A DNA stretch of 36,653 nucleotides from an uncultured Eubacterium sp. (GCA_934316925.1 CAKREC010000019.1:1-36653), one strand, 5' to 3'; counted from the stretch's first letter, positions 6,192-15,760 are shown. Made by a program: numbers and translations. The notes: a model not told the origin generated them from the letters alone.

Positions 6192-7955
6192 ATGGCTATA
6201 TCAAGTAGTTCCGTACAAAATAATCAAAATCGAAATCCCGGTGCCGTTATGCCACGTTCCCAGACATACCGCTCCGGCAGTTCTGCCATTTCTCTCCAGG
6301 AAGGACAGGTGCTTCGCGGTATTGTCAGCGATGTTCACGGCAACGAGATCACACTGGCATTAGAAGATGGGTCTTCGTTTACCGGAAAAATGCCGGATGC
6401 GAACCAATACTCGATCGGGCAGCTTGCCGCTTTTGAGATTACCCACTTGGACAACAATACCATTTATATGAAGACGATTTCCGGAGCTTACCTTCTTGGT
6501 ATGGAAGATACGATCGAGCAGGCACTTGAAGAAGCTTCTCTTCCAAAGACGTCCCGGAATCTGGAGGTAGTACGCAGTCTTTTACAGAACAGCCAGTCCA
6601 TCAGCCGGGAAAATATTATGTCATCCATCCGCCTTTGTGCCAAATATCCGGATGCCGATGTGAAATCCGTCATTACCATGAACGCACTTCACCTTCCCAT
6701 GGACGAGAAGTCTCTGACACAATTCCAGCAGTACGAAAACAAAACCCATCAACTGGTCAACAAAATGGACACGCTGATGGATTCTGTAAATACAATGTTA
6801 GACAGTATCAGCACCCAGGTACCCCGTTATGCAAAAGCGGCTGGTGAACAGCTATTTTCGCTGGCTCTGTCAACCCCGGTCTCACCGGAAGAAAGTAAAC
6901 TGCTTCTTGCAAACGCGCAGACTTATTCTGAAGAAGCCGCAGCCGCTCCCGGCGAGGAACCGAACAGTCCGGTTCCACCGGAAACAAGCGTCTCCGATGA
7001 AGCGGAAAACCAGTCCGGCTCCGGCATTTCCCGGATGAAGCAGCTTTTTAACAATCTTTCGCAATCGATTAACCAGTCCCTGAGCGGACGCCCGGCAGCA
7101 GAAGCATCCGACTCCCGTTCGGTATTCCTGCCACAGCAATTGGGGTATGCGCTCTCCGAGGAATCCCGCCAGGCACTTGCCGACATGCTGAAAGCATTCC
7201 CTTCCCTGGAAAATCTGGAATCTTCCATTCAGGATGGCTCTCTTACCAGTCGGGAACTGTTGCAGAATCTGTCTGCCCTGCTTCCCCATTTAACAGACGA
7301 GCAGGCTTCACAGCTGCTTTCCGGCAAGCCGCTGCAACAGGTTTTAAAGCAGCACTTTATCGCCGGATGGACCCTGACACCAGAAGAATTAAAGGACGAG
7401 GGCAGTGTTTCCAAAATGTATGAAACGCTCTCTCATCAACTCCATGAACTTTCCACCCTCAGCGAAAATCTGCTGGGAAAAGATGTTTTTCATCAAGTAA
7501 CCCGGCAGGCATCCGACATGGAACAAAATATGAATTTTATGAAGCTGTTGAACAACACATTCCAATATGTTCAGCTTCCGTTGCAACTTCAAAACCAGAA
7601 TGCTCACGGAGATCTGTATGTGATGACCCGGAAGGAATCTCTCAAAAAAAATCCAGATGAGCTGAAAGTTCTGCTGCATCTGGATTTAGATCATCTTGGT
7701 TTATTAGATATTCAGATTGAAAAGCACAATACCGCGATCCAGACGAATTTCTTCGTCGAAAAGGATCCCATCAAGCATCTTCTTGAGAAAAATGTGAACC
7801 TTCTCTCCGATGCTCTGAACGAACAGGGATTTGCCTTTACTTCTGAATTCCACTTAAAAGAAAAAGAACTGGATATTGTGGAAGACTTTATGCAAGGTCA
7901 GGGTCAGGCACCGGTTGGCAATATCCGCCGGTACAATTTTGATCTCCGGGCATGA
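6192..7955 (+). CDS. fliK: FliK-like flagellar hook-length control protein
   Basis: A 587-residue soluble protein. The first 110 residues form a small beta domain (GQVLRGIVSDVHGNEITLAL). A long low-complexity middle rich in Gln, Ser and Pro follows. The C-terminal 140 residues match the FliK C-terminal (Flg_hook) domain, which triggers the export-specificity switch: LPLQLQNQNAHGDLYV, LLHLDLDHLGLLDIQIE and QTNFFVEKD. I start at ATG 6192, with GAGGTG just upstream, rather than GTG 6186. It lies 35 bases after the sensor kinase, away from any other flagellar gene in the window, so it is an orphan by position. The domain is strong; the exact role (true FliK or a paralogue) is less sure. Its 3' end overlaps lacM on the other strand by 68 bases. 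Confidence 0.8.
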   Translation: MAISSSSVQNNQNRNPGAVMPRSQTYRSGSSAISLQEGQVLRGIVSDVHGNEITLALEDGSSFTGKMPDANQYSIGQLAAFEITHLDNNTIYMKTISGAYLLGMEDTIEQALEEASLPKTSRNLEVVRSLLQNSQSISRENIMSSIRLCAKYPDADVKSVITMNALHLPMDEKSLTQFQQYENKTHQLVNKMDTLMDSVNTMLDSISTQVPRYAKAAGEQLFSLALSTPVSPEESKLLLANAQTYSEEAAAAPGEEPNSPVPPETSVSDEAENQSGSGISRMKQLFNNLSQSINQSLSGRPAAEASDSRSVFLPQQLGYALSEESRQALADMLKAFPSLENLESSIQDGSLTSRELLQNLSALLPHLTDEQASQLLSGKPLQQVLKQHFIAGWTLTPEELKDEGSVSKMYETLSHQLHELSTLSENLLGKDVFHQVTRQASDMEQNMNFMKLLNNTFQYVQLPLQLQNQNAHGDLYVMTRKESLKKNPDELKVLLHLDLDHLGLLDIQIEKHNTAIQTNFFVEKDPIKHLLEKNVNLLSDALNEQGFAFTSEFHLKEKELDIVEDFMQGQGQAPVGNIRRYNFDLRA

Positions 7956-8898
7956 TCACAAACGAAAATTCGTGATCTTGTTCACCCGAAATCCGGTAAG
8001 CCTCTTCGACCGGAGCGCCCCAGCTGTCGATACCACCGACACCACGGACCGCACCACACACACATAATACCGTGTAGCGTTCCGGTGGCAGTTCTTCCTG
8101 ATGTCTTGCATTTTCCAGTTCCAGTGCCGTATATGGCAGACAGGAAAAAGCAAAGACATCCCGATCTTTTTCAATGCGAAGTCCGGTTCTTTTTATTGGA
8201 CGGCGTCGGGTGTCCAGCACAGAATCGCGATAAATCTCGACCCAGTTTGTTTCAACATGCATTCCACATTCCTGTGGGACAAGATACGGTGTGACCGGCA
8301 GTCCCTCTACATAATAGGTTCCAGGAACACCACCATCTCTTCGATCCGGGTACGTTTCACCCGACAATCCATCATAACAAAAACCGACCGCTTTCGTTGG
8401 CATAATAAAACGCATGCCAAACACCGGAAGTTCCGGCAGCCCTTCTTTTCCATTGTATTTTGCCTTTACCTGGATCTTTCCGTCCGGATGTACGAGATAC
8501 GACACCAAAACAGTGGTTTTCGGCGTCGTGATCGTCTCATAGGTAAAGGTGATCTCAACCGTCTGCGCTGTCTCATTCCCTGTAAATTCGTTATTCACAG
8601 GTGCTACCGGGCGTGGGATCTCCTTGCCATCTACCGATACTGCAAATCCGGTCGGATTCACAAACAGATCGGCAGACGCCCACATCCCCGAACGAAACTG
8701 AAACCGGTTTCCGCGGTCATTGTCCGTCAATGCCCGCCAGAATGTCGGCATTGGAGTACGGCACAGCCATTCCTTATCCTCTATGTAGAGTGATTCTAAT
8801 CCCCTCCCATAGGCAAACAGATAATGAAATCCCGTACCTTTCACGCCCAGATGTGCATCTCCAAATATCAATTGCAGTTGTTTATTCATATTTTCCAT
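7888..8898 (-). CDS. lacM: Beta-galactosidase small subunit LacM
   Basis: A 336-residue protein equal to the C-terminal Bgal_small_N region of GH2 beta-galactosidases (FGDAHLGVKGTGF, MPTFWRALTDNDRGN, ECGMHVETNW). In lactobacilli such a protein is a separate subunit, LacM, of about 316-319 residues, which completes the active site of LacL. The genes there overlap slightly, and here the overlap is 17 bases (8882-8898) with AGGAGG 11 bases before the ATG. Because LacL ends naturally at its family length, this is a two-subunit enzyme and not a frameshift. The last ~22 residues (from PGDQN on) are read from the antisense of the fliK 3' end and look like an acquired tail. Confidence 0.88.
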   Translation of the reverse strand: MENMNKQLQLIFGDAHLGVKGTGFHYLFAYGRGLESLYIEDKEWLCRTPMPTFWRALTDNDRGNRFQFRSGMWASADLFVNPTGFAVSVDGKEIPRPVAPVNNEFTGNETAQTVEITFTYETITTPKTTVLVSYLVHPDGKIQVKAKYNGKEGLPELPVFGMRFIMPTKAVGFCYDGLSGETYPDRRDGGVPGTYYVEGLPVTPYLVPQECGMHVETNWVEIYRDSVLDTRRRPIKRTGLRIEKDRDVFAFSCLPYTALELENARHQEELPPERYTVLCVCGAVRGVGGIDSWGAPVEEAYRISGEQDHEFSFVIMPGDQNCTGGYCQPVPDPDLA

Positions 8899-10768
8899 AA
8901 TAATATCTTACCTCCTGCATTGCCGGTTTTTCTTCACGGTTGGCAAACACGATCCCGTTGCCGGAAAATTCGTAATCAGCTGGTCTTTCATCAAAATCTC
9001 CGCCATACCGGAGCACATCTCTTCCGGTGACCGGATCTTTGATCTGGATCGCCTGATCGATAAAATCCCAGATAAATCCGCCCTGATACATCTCGTACTC
9101 ATCAAGCAGATGCATATAGGTGTTGAGCCCCCCCATAGAATTTCCCATATCGTGCATATATTCACATACAATAAATGGTTTGTCCGGATCATGCTCCAGA
9201 TATTCCCGGATGTGTTCCGGATATGCGTACATTCTGCTTTCTATCTCAGAGATCGTATTCCGGTACTCCGTAGCAAAGAACACACCTTCATAATGAGCAA
9301 GCCGATCCGGATCCCATTTTTTGTAGCACTGGTGCATTTTTTCCAGCGTCGTTCCGGCATAGGATTCATTGCCGAGAGACCAGAACAGGATCGCCGTATG
9401 ATTCTTGAACACTTCGAAATGCGTTCTGGCACGATCCAATGTCGCCGCTTCCCACTCTGGAAAACTTCCCGGTACATTCCAGGAAGCATCCAGACAGTCG
9501 AATTTGCCCCATGAACCATGGGTTTCCAGATTCGTCTCCGCCATCATATAAATGCCTTCCTGATCGCACATATAATACCACGGGATCTGATCCGGATAAT
9601 GGCAGGTGCGAACGGCATTGATATGGTTTCGCTTAAAACATGCCATATCCCACTTCATCTCTTCTTTTCCGATACTTCTTCCCTTTGTAGCACTCCACTC
9701 ATGGCGGTTTACTCCTACCAGGATCAATCTCTCACCGTTGAGTTTCATCACCTTATTTTCAATCGCAATGCTGCGGAATCCAAATTCATACGGAACAACC
9801 TCCAACAGTTCTCCCTGTTGGGAATAGACTTTGATCTCCATGCGGTAAAGGTACGGATCTTTGTGGCACCACGGAGTCACAACATCATGAAAAGGCAGCT
9901 CCACGGTAAATGTTTCATTTTGCGTATCGCCCTGCACACTGGCTATGCTCTGTTTCTTGTCATAGCATACCGCTTCAAAACGCCCCGCCTCTCCTTCAAA
10001 TTTCAACTGCAAAGAAATACTTCCCTTAGAAGATGCCGGATCAAATGTCGGGCGTATCCACAGATCGTACAGATGCACATCCGGTCTTGCAACCAGTTTG
10101 ACCGAACGAAAAATGCCAAAAAACCGGAAGAAATCCTGATCTTCCAGAAATGCCGCACAGCTTCTTTTATATACTTCTACGGCGATCACATTATCTTTTT
10201 CCTTTACCACATCACTGATGTCAAACTCTGATGGTGTAAAAGTATCTTCCGCATATCCGATAAACTCCCCATTGACCCATAGATACATCGCCTGCTCTAC
10301 GCCTTCAAAAAACAGGGAGATCTTTTTACCTTTCATCTCCTCAGGCAGATCAAAGGTACGGCGGTAACTTCCAACCGGACTGTATTCCGAGCCACTGAAC
10401 TGATCCTCTCTCACGCCTTCTGCTGCCGGGGATCCAACGGGTCGGCGGTATTCTTTTCCTTCCCACGGATACAACACATTGATATACTGGATCGTATCGT
10501 ATCCCGCGATCTCAATGTGTCCCGGAACATGGATCTGGTCAAATGCGCTTGCGTCATAATCCGTTTTATAAAAATCAACCGGACGGTCTTTCAGACATTC
10601 TGTGTATTGAAACTGCCACATACCATCCAAACTTTTACATAATGAGCTTTGCCCTTCCTGCATCTCTTTTTCGTTTAAAAAAATCAGATGATCGCTATGA
10701 GCTTTCATCTGATTCACGCGAAATACAGCAGGGTTATCAAGCCATGAAATTTGTGGTTTTGTTTTCAC
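8882..10768 (-). CDS. lacL: Beta-galactosidase large subunit LacL (GH2)
   Basis: A 628-residue GH2 enzyme subunit that hydrolyses lactose and other beta-galactosides in the cytoplasm (no signal peptide). Domains in order: sugar-binding jelly roll (about 30-230, with VPGHIEIAGYDTIQY and FIEDQDFFRF-like motifs), Ig-like (230-335), and TIM barrel (335-628). The acid/base is E468 in FWSLGNESYAG and the nucleophile E536 in VCEYMHDMGNS. Length and sequence match LacL of lactobacilli (about 628), which needs LacM. The start is GTG at 10768, with GGAAGG 9 bases upstream. It follows the PilZ gene by 25 bases without a terminator, so it may be carried on the T-box operon transcript. No lac repressor or permease is adjacent. 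Confidence 0.93.
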   Translation of the reverse strand: MKTKPQISWLDNPAVFRVNQMKAHSDHLIFLNEKEMQEGQSSLCKSLDGMWQFQYTECLKDRPVDFYKTDYDASAFDQIHVPGHIEIAGYDTIQYINVLYPWEGKEYRRPVGSPAAEGVREDQFSGSEYSPVGSYRRTFDLPEEMKGKKISLFFEGVEQAMYLWVNGEFIGYAEDTFTPSEFDISDVVKEKDNVIAVEVYKRSCAAFLEDQDFFRFFGIFRSVKLVARPDVHLYDLWIRPTFDPASSKGSISLQLKFEGEAGRFEAVCYDKKQSIASVQGDTQNETFTVELPFHDVVTPWCHKDPYLYRMEIKVYSQQGELLEVVPYEFGFRSIAIENKVMKLNGERLILVGVNRHEWSATKGRSIGKEEMKWDMACFKRNHINAVRTCHYPDQIPWYYMCDQEGIYMMAETNLETHGSWGKFDCLDASWNVPGSFPEWEAATLDRARTHFEVFKNHTAILFWSLGNESYAGTTLEKMHQCYKKWDPDRLAHYEGVFFATEYRNTISEIESRMYAYPEHIREYLEHDPDKPFIVCEYMHDMGNSMGGLNTYMHLLDEYEMYQGGFIWDFIDQAIQIKDPVTGRDVLRYGGDFDERPADYEFSGNGIVFANREEKPAMQEVRYYYGKYE

Positions 10769-10793
10769 TTCTCATTGCCTTCCCTTCTCCATT

Positions 10794-11138
10794 TTATTTA
10801 TCATCCAGTGTTGCTGCGTAGTCATTCACAACATAGTCCATAATACCGGCTGCCCCGGTAATCTCACAACCATATTGATACCGCTCCCCACACTTTTGCT
10901 TGCGGAGGATGTGCACCACGCATTTCAACCGCTCACCGGATAATTCCAGCCGGGCATTAAAATAATACCCGACCGGCAAGTCACTTGCACACAGAAAGCC
11001 AATGCCCGCCTTCGATACATCCGTAATCTCAATCGGTGCATCGATCGCTTCCACATCTTTCATTCCCTGATCATACAGAGATGTGATCTGAAGTTTGAGG
11101 CTGGCAGGCCAGCGGCGTTCTCTTCTCATTTCAACCAT
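10794..11138 (-). CDS. PilZ domain protein (predicted c-di-GMP receptor)
   Basis: A single-domain PilZ protein of 114 residues. It carries both halves of the c-di-GMP site: an Arg-rich RRERR near the N-terminus and the D-x-S-x-x-G motif (DVSKAGIGF) about 40 residues later, followed by the beta-barrel ending in QYGCEITG. Such proteins relay c-di-GMP levels to motility or surface processes. I chose the ATG at 11138 (GGAG 6 bases before); an ATG at 11150 would add four residues without a ribosome site. It lies 36 bases after gatB and 25 before lacL, all the same strand. The gene partner it regulates is unknown. Confidence 0.85.
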   Translation of the reverse strand: MVEMRRERRWPASLKLQITSLYDQGMKDVEAIDAPIEITDVSKAGIGFLCASDLPVGYYFNARLELSGERLKCVVHILRKQKCGERYQYGCEITGAAGIMDYVVNDYAATLDDK

Positions 11139-11174
11139 ATCATTCTCCATTCCGGAGTTTGTTTAACCCCTTTT

Positions 11175-12611
11175 TTATGCGTTTAAGATTTCCTGCAAAA
11201 TCTTATTTACCATGCCCGGATCTGCTTTTCCCTGCATTGCTTTCATTGTCTGTCCTACCAGGAATCCAATTGCTTTTTTCTTACCTGCTTTGTAGTCCTC
11301 TACGGATTGAGGATTCTCTGCAACCACCTGCTCGATGGTACTGCGAAGTGCGCCCTCATCGTTGACCGTTGCCAGACCATTTTCCTCTACATATTTTTCT
11401 ACATCGATATTTTCTACAAAGAGTTTTTCAAATACTTCTTTGGCAACCGTGGAGTTGATGCTGCCCTTATCGGTCATCTCAACAATCTTTGCGAGTCCCT
11501 CCGGTGCAAAAGTAATGTCTTCCGGCTCCATCTCTTTTTCTTTCAAAAGACGCATCGTCTCTACCATCAGCCAGTTGGAAACCTTCTTTGGATTGTGGCA
11601 GATGGCAGTTGTCTGTTCAAAAATGTCCGCCATTTTTTTATTTGCGGTAATAATGGAAATGTCATAATCCGGAATATCAAATTCCTCTTTGTAACGCTGT
11701 GCTTTTTCCGGCTGGAATTCCGGTGCATTGTCCTTAACCTGCTGGATCCACTCGTCACTGATCACGATCGGTGTCAGATCCGGATCCGGGAAGTAACGGT
11801 AATCCTGTGCATCCTCTTTGGAACGCATCGCATAGGAATACTCTTTGTTGTCATCCCAACGGCGTGTTTCCTGAACCACTTCTCCGCCGTCCTCCAGCAA
11901 TTCAATCTGACGGGCACGCTCACCCTCGATGGCTCTGGCGATCGCCTTGAACGAGTTCAGGTTCTTCATCTCGGTACGGGTTCCAAACTCTGTCGCACCG
12001 ACCTCGCGTACGGATAAGTTTACATCGGCACGCATTGATCCTTCATTCAGTTTACAGTCAGAAGCACCTAAATACTGAATCGTTGTACGAAGTTTTTCCA
12101 GATAAGCGATTACTTCATCCGCACTTCTCATATCCGGTTCAGACACGATCTCGATCAGTGGCACACCAGAACGGTTATAATCCACCAATGAGCAGTCTGC
12201 CCAGTCGTCATGTACCAGTTTACCGGCATCTTCTTCCATATGGATCTCATGGATTCCTACCTGCTTTTTACCACCTGCAGTCTCGATCTCAACGCTTCCG
12301 TTGATACAGATTGGAAGATAAAGCTGGGAAATCTGATAGTTCTGCGGATTATCTGGATAAAAATAGTTCTTACGGTCAAATTTACAATACTGGTTGATGT
12401 CGCAGTTCAATGCCAGGCCTACTGCCATCGCATACTCTACAACCTGTTTATTCAATACCGGAAGAGAACCCGGCATACCAGTACATACCGGACATGTGTG
12501 AGTATTTGGCGCCCCACCAAATGCGGTCGTACATCCACAGAAGATCTTTGTCTTTGTTGCTAACTCTACATGGACTTCAAGTCCAATGACGGTTTCATAT
12601 TGTTTTGCCAT
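11175..12611 (-). CDS. gatB: Asp/Glu-tRNA amidotransferase subunit B
   Basis: A 478-residue tRNA-binding and kinase subunit of GatCAB, which phosphorylates and then amidates misacylated Asp-tRNA(Asn) or Glu-tRNA(Gln). The N-terminus YETVIGLEVHVEL is diagnostic. Four Cys for zinc follow (IFCGC and HTCPVC), then GSMRADVNLSVR, and the C-terminal YqeY-like tail ends in KADPGMVNKILQEIL. The start at ATG 12611 has AGGAGG 9 bases upstream; the ATG at 12617 is too close to it. GatA's stop overlaps this start region by a few bases, so the subunits are translationally coupled. Confidence 0.96.
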   Translation of the reverse strand: MAKQYETVIGLEVHVELATKTKIFCGCTTAFGGAPNTHTCPVCTGMPGSLPVLNKQVVEYAMAVGLALNCDINQYCKFDRKNYFYPDNPQNYQISQLYLPICINGSVEIETAGGKKQVGIHEIHMEEDAGKLVHDDWADCSLVDYNRSGVPLIEIVSEPDMRSADEVIAYLEKLRTTIQYLGASDCKLNEGSMRADVNLSVREVGATEFGTRTEMKNLNSFKAIARAIEGERARQIELLEDGGEVVQETRRWDDNKEYSYAMRSKEDAQDYRYFPDPDLTPIVISDEWIQQVKDNAPEFQPEKAQRYKEEFDIPDYDISIITANKKMADIFEQTTAICHNPKKVSNWLMVETMRLLKEKEMEPEDITFAPEGLAKIVEMTDKGSINSTVAKEVFEKLFVENIDVEKYVEENGLATVNDEGALRSTIEQVVAENPQSVEDYKAGKKKAIGFLVGQTMKAMQGKADPGMVNKILQEILNA

Positions 12612-12613
12612 GA

Positions 12614-14065
12614 TCATTCTCCTCCTTTCTGACTCTGCTCAAATGTATATCCTGCCTGAATGATCTTCTTTTCCTGGAAACAGTCACCGATGAGCTGTAC
12701 TCCGATTGGCAGTCCCTTGTCATCTTTTCCACAAGGCACGCTGATACCAGGCAGACCTGCAAGGTTTACAGAAATGGTATAAATATCTCCTAAATACATC
12801 TTGATCGGGTCACTCAGACTGTCACCGATCTTTGGTGCCGTTGTCGGAGCCGCTGGAGATAAGATCACATCATATTTTTCAAAAGCTTTATCAAACGCTT
12901 TTTTGATCAATGCTTTGGTACGGAGTGCCTTCAGATAATAAGCATCATAATAACCACTGCTCAGTACAAAGGATCCGAGCATAATTCGTCTTTTTACTTC
13001 TGGTCCAAAACCTTCGGAACGTGTCTTCTTATACATATTGTGAAGATCTTCGTACTCCTCTGTACGATATCCATATTTAACACCATCAAAACGGGAGAGG
13101 TTTGAACTTGCCTCTGCCGAAGCGATAACATAATAAGCAGGGATCGCATATTCTACCAGACTTAAGTCAAATTCCTCTACGATCGCACCTTTTGCTTCCA
13201 ATACTTTTGCTGCATTGAGAACGGCTTCTTTGACCTGTGGATCCAGACCTTCTCCAAAGTAATCTCTCGGAATACCAATCTTCATTCCTTTTACATCATC
13301 GACCAATGCAGAAGTGAAATCCGTATCTTCACGCTTCACACTTGTGCTGTCTTTGGTGTCGTGGCTGGCAATGATCTCAAGGATCGTAGCGCAGTCCGTA
13401 ACATCTTTTGCAACAGGTCCGATCTGATCTAAGGATGAACCATAGGCGATCAGACCATAACGGGAAACGGTTCCGTATGTTGGCTTGATTCCGGTAACGC
13501 CACAGAACGAACTTGGCTGACGGATCGATCCACCGGTATCCGAACCGAGTGCATACGGTACTTCCTCTGCTGCTACTGCTGCACAGGATCCACCGGAAGA
13601 TCCGCCCGGTACATGCTCCGTATTGTGTGGATTTCTGGTAACGCCATATGCAGAAGTCTCTGTCGTACTTCCCATCGCGAACTCGTCCATATTGGTCTTT
13701 CCAATAATTACGGCGCCTGCTTTTTCCAGATTCAATACTGCCTCCGATGAGAAGGTCGGTTTGAAATTCGAAAGAATCTTGGAACTGCATGTTGTCAAAA
13801 TTCCTTCGGTACACATATTATCTTTGATCGCCACCGGCACACCTGCCAATGGTCCTGTCAATTCACCGGCTTCGATCTTTTCCTGAACTTCTTTTGCCTG
13901 CTTCATAACAGTGTCTTCATCCAATACTGTCACAAAACTGTGAATCGAGTCTTCTTTCTCTTTTATCTGATCTAACGCTGCTTTGGCAGCATCCATCGCT
14001 GTCACTTCGCCGGCTTTGATCTTCTTGCCCAGTTCTACAGCGGTTAAACTCATCAAACTGCTCAT
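12614..14065 (-). CDS. gatA: Asp/Glu-tRNA amidotransferase subunit A
   Basis: A 483-residue amidase-signature subunit that releases ammonia from glutamine for transamidation. The Ser-cisSer-Lys triad is visible as K81 (AIKDNMCTEG), S156 (PGGSSGGS) and S180 (SDTGGSIRQP). The start is ATG 14065, with AAAGGAG 6 bases upstream; the in-frame TTG at 14083 is less likely. It follows gatC by 18 bases and precedes gatB with coupled ends. Full family length, no disruption. Confidence 0.96.
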   Translation of the reverse strand: MSSLMSLTAVELGKKIKAGEVTAMDAAKAALDQIKEKEDSIHSFVTVLDEDTVMKQAKEVQEKIEAGELTGPLAGVPVAIKDNMCTEGILTTCSSKILSNFKPTFSSEAVLNLEKAGAVIIGKTNMDEFAMGSTTETSAYGVTRNPHNTEHVPGGSSGGSCAAVAAEEVPYALGSDTGGSIRQPSSFCGVTGIKPTYGTVSRYGLIAYGSSLDQIGPVAKDVTDCATILEIIASHDTKDSTSVKREDTDFTSALVDDVKGMKIGIPRDYFGEGLDPQVKEAVLNAAKVLEAKGAIVEEFDLSLVEYAIPAYYVIASAEASSNLSRFDGVKYGYRTEEYEDLHNMYKKTRSEGFGPEVKRRIMLGSFVLSSGYYDAYYLKALRTKALIKKAFDKAFEKYDVILSPAAPTTAPKIGDSLSDPIKMYLGDIYTISVNLAGLPGISVPCGKDDKGLPIGVQLIGDCFQEKKIIQAGYTFEQSQKGGE

Positions 14066-14083
14066 GTCAGTCTCCTTTCCCAA

Positions 14084-14377
14084 TTAAGCAAATGTCTTCG
14101 GTACCATATAAGTGCCGTCTTTTTTCTGTGGTGCATTTGCCAGCATCTGTTCTCTGGCATCTCCATTGGTCACAACGTCCTCACGGAATACGTTGTTTAC
14201 CGGGAATACATGAGACATCGGCTCTACGCCCTGAGTATCCAGTTCATTTAATTTATCAATGTAATCCAGCATGCTTCCCATATCTTTTTTTGCCTGCTCT
14301 TTTTCTTCTTCATTCAGTTCCAATTTTGCCAGAATACCAACGTATTCAATGGTTTCGTCAGAAATAATATTTGCCAT
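14084..14377 (-). CDS. gatC: Asp/Glu-tRNA amidotransferase subunit C
   Basis: A 97-residue stabilising subunit that wraps the GatA-GatB interface. It begins with the family pattern [21 protein letters not shown], contains [20 protein letters not shown], and ends with the conserved REDVV and VPKTF segments. It lies between aspS2 and gatA, with short gaps on both sides. Confidence 0.94.
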   Translation of the reverse strand: MANIISDETIEYVGILAKLELNEEEKEQAKKDMGSMLDYIDKLNELDTQGVEPMSHVFPVNNVFREDVVTNGDAREQMLANAPQKKDGTYMVPKTFA

Positions 14378-14402
14378 GATCCAGACTCCTTTCTACTTTT
14401 CT

Positions 14403-15734
14403 TTATGGCTCCAATCTACTCAGATCTCTTGGGAACAAGGTTGTCTCACGGACATTTTCTTCTCCCAGAAGTTTCATCGTCAAACGTTCCAGTCCAATAC
14501 CCAGACCGCCATGAGGTGGCATACCATGTTTAAAGATCAGCATATACTGCTCCATGCCTTCGTCCGTCATGCCGCGGTCTGCGATCTTTTGCTCCAGCAT
14601 ATTATAATCATGAATACGCTGTCCGCCTGTCGTGATCTCAAGTCCCTGGAATAACAAGTCAAAGCTCAATGTATACGTTGTATCTTCCGGATCATCCATC
14701 GCATAAAATGGTCTTTTCTTGGATGGATAATGCGTAACAAATACGAAATCGGCATCCATTTCCTCTTTAAAATACTGGCCGATCAAAGCTTCTTCTTCCG
14801 GCTCCAGATCATATGGATTGCGGATCTTACGATTGTATTTTTCTGCTACCAGTTCTTTTGCCTTGTCAAAATGAACCTGTGGGATCTGGTCTACCTTTGG
14901 CAGTGTAACATTTAAAAGCTTGAGTTCTTTGGCGTACTCGGTCTCCAGCAAGTTCATCGTATACTGCAAAAATCCAGTCTCCATCTCCATAATATCCTGG
15001 AAACTGTCAATATATCCCATCTCAAAGTCAAGAGACGTATATTCATTCAGGTGGCGTTTGGTATTGTGTTTCTCAGCACGGAATACCGGTGCTGCCTCGA
15101 ATACACGATCAAAGACACCTACCATCATCTGTTTATAAAACTGTGGACTCTGTGCCAGTACCGCATGTTTATGGAAATATTCCAGACGGAACAAGTTTGC
15201 TCCACCCTCAGCACCTCTGGCACCGATCTTTGGAGAACGGATCTCTGTAAATCCCTGACTGTGAAGATAATCACGGAATCCACGTACAATGCCTTCCTGA
15301 ATGCGGAATTTTGCTCTTTCCTTTACATTGCGAAGGGAAAGCGGACGCAGATCCAACTTAGTTTCCAAGGAAGTATTCATCTTCCATTTGTTGATCGCGA
15401 TCGGCATTGGCTCACATGGTTTTGAAAGAACTTTGACCTCTTTCAAACGGATCTCAAATCCATGAGGAGCTCTCTCTTCACTTGCCACAACACCTTTGAC
15501 CTCAACCGTAGCTTCCTCGCACAGATCTTTGAGCGGAAGGTTGGTAACACCCTCTTCATATACGGTCTGAACCAGGCCTTCCTGCTTGCGGAGCACGATA
15601 AATGCCACATCACCCATATCACGGATCTTGTGGATCGCACCGTTCATGCAGACTTCTTTGCCTTCATACTCTCCCTCTAAGATCTGGGAAATTCCAATTG
15701 TTTGTTTTTCGATGTTTCCTGTTAAAAAGTCCAT
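14403..15734 (-). CDS. aspS: Archaeal-type (AspRS2) aspartyl-tRNA synthetase, probably non-discriminating
   Basis: A 443-residue class IIb synthetase without the bacterial GAD insertion, so of the short archaeal type. It has an N-terminal OB anticodon domain (about 20-105), motif 2 FRAEKHNTKRHLNEYTSLDF, GLEITTGGQR, and motif 3 GLGIGLERLTMKLLG, ending in LFPRDLSRLEP. An AsnRS would have different motif 2 surroundings (FRAENSNTSRH). Next to gatCAB and under an Asn-type T-box, it most likely charges tRNA(Asn) with Asp for GatCAB to amidate. The start is ATG 15734 with GGAGG 6 bases upstream. A second, bacterial-type AspRS is expected elsewhere in the genome. Confidence 0.9.
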   Translation of the reverse strand: MDFLTGNIEKQTIGISQILEGEYEGKEVCMNGAIHKIRDMGDVAFIVLRKQEGLVQTVYEEGVTNLPLKDLCEEATVEVKGVVASEERAPHGFEIRLKEVKVLSKPCEPMPIAINKWKMNTSLETKLDLRPLSLRNVKERAKFRIQEGIVRGFRDYLHSQGFTEIRSPKIGARGAEGGANLFRLEYFHKHAVLAQSPQFYKQMMVGVFDRVFEAAPVFRAEKHNTKRHLNEYTSLDFEMGYIDSFQDIMEMETGFLQYTMNLLETEYAKELKLLNVTLPKVDQIPQVHFDKAKELVAEKYNRKIRNPYDLEPEEEALIGQYFKEEMDADFVFVTHYPSKKRPFYAMDDPEDTTYTLSFDLLFQGLEITTGGQRIHDYNMLEQKIADRGMTDEGMEQYMLIFKHGMPPHGGLGIGLERLTMKLLGEENVRETTLFPRDLSRLEP

Positions 15735-15760
15735 AGTTTCCTCCAATTTCTAATGAAAAT

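Noticed and set aside
7888..10768. A frameshifted single-chain lacZ
   Set aside because: Both parts have the lengths of LacL and LacM, the second has its own ribosome site, and the 17-base overlap is the known arrangement of the two-gene form.
14403..15734. Asparaginyl-tRNA synthetase
   Set aside because: Motif 2 and the region around it match archaeal-type AspRS, and the operon with gatCAB supports the indirect route.
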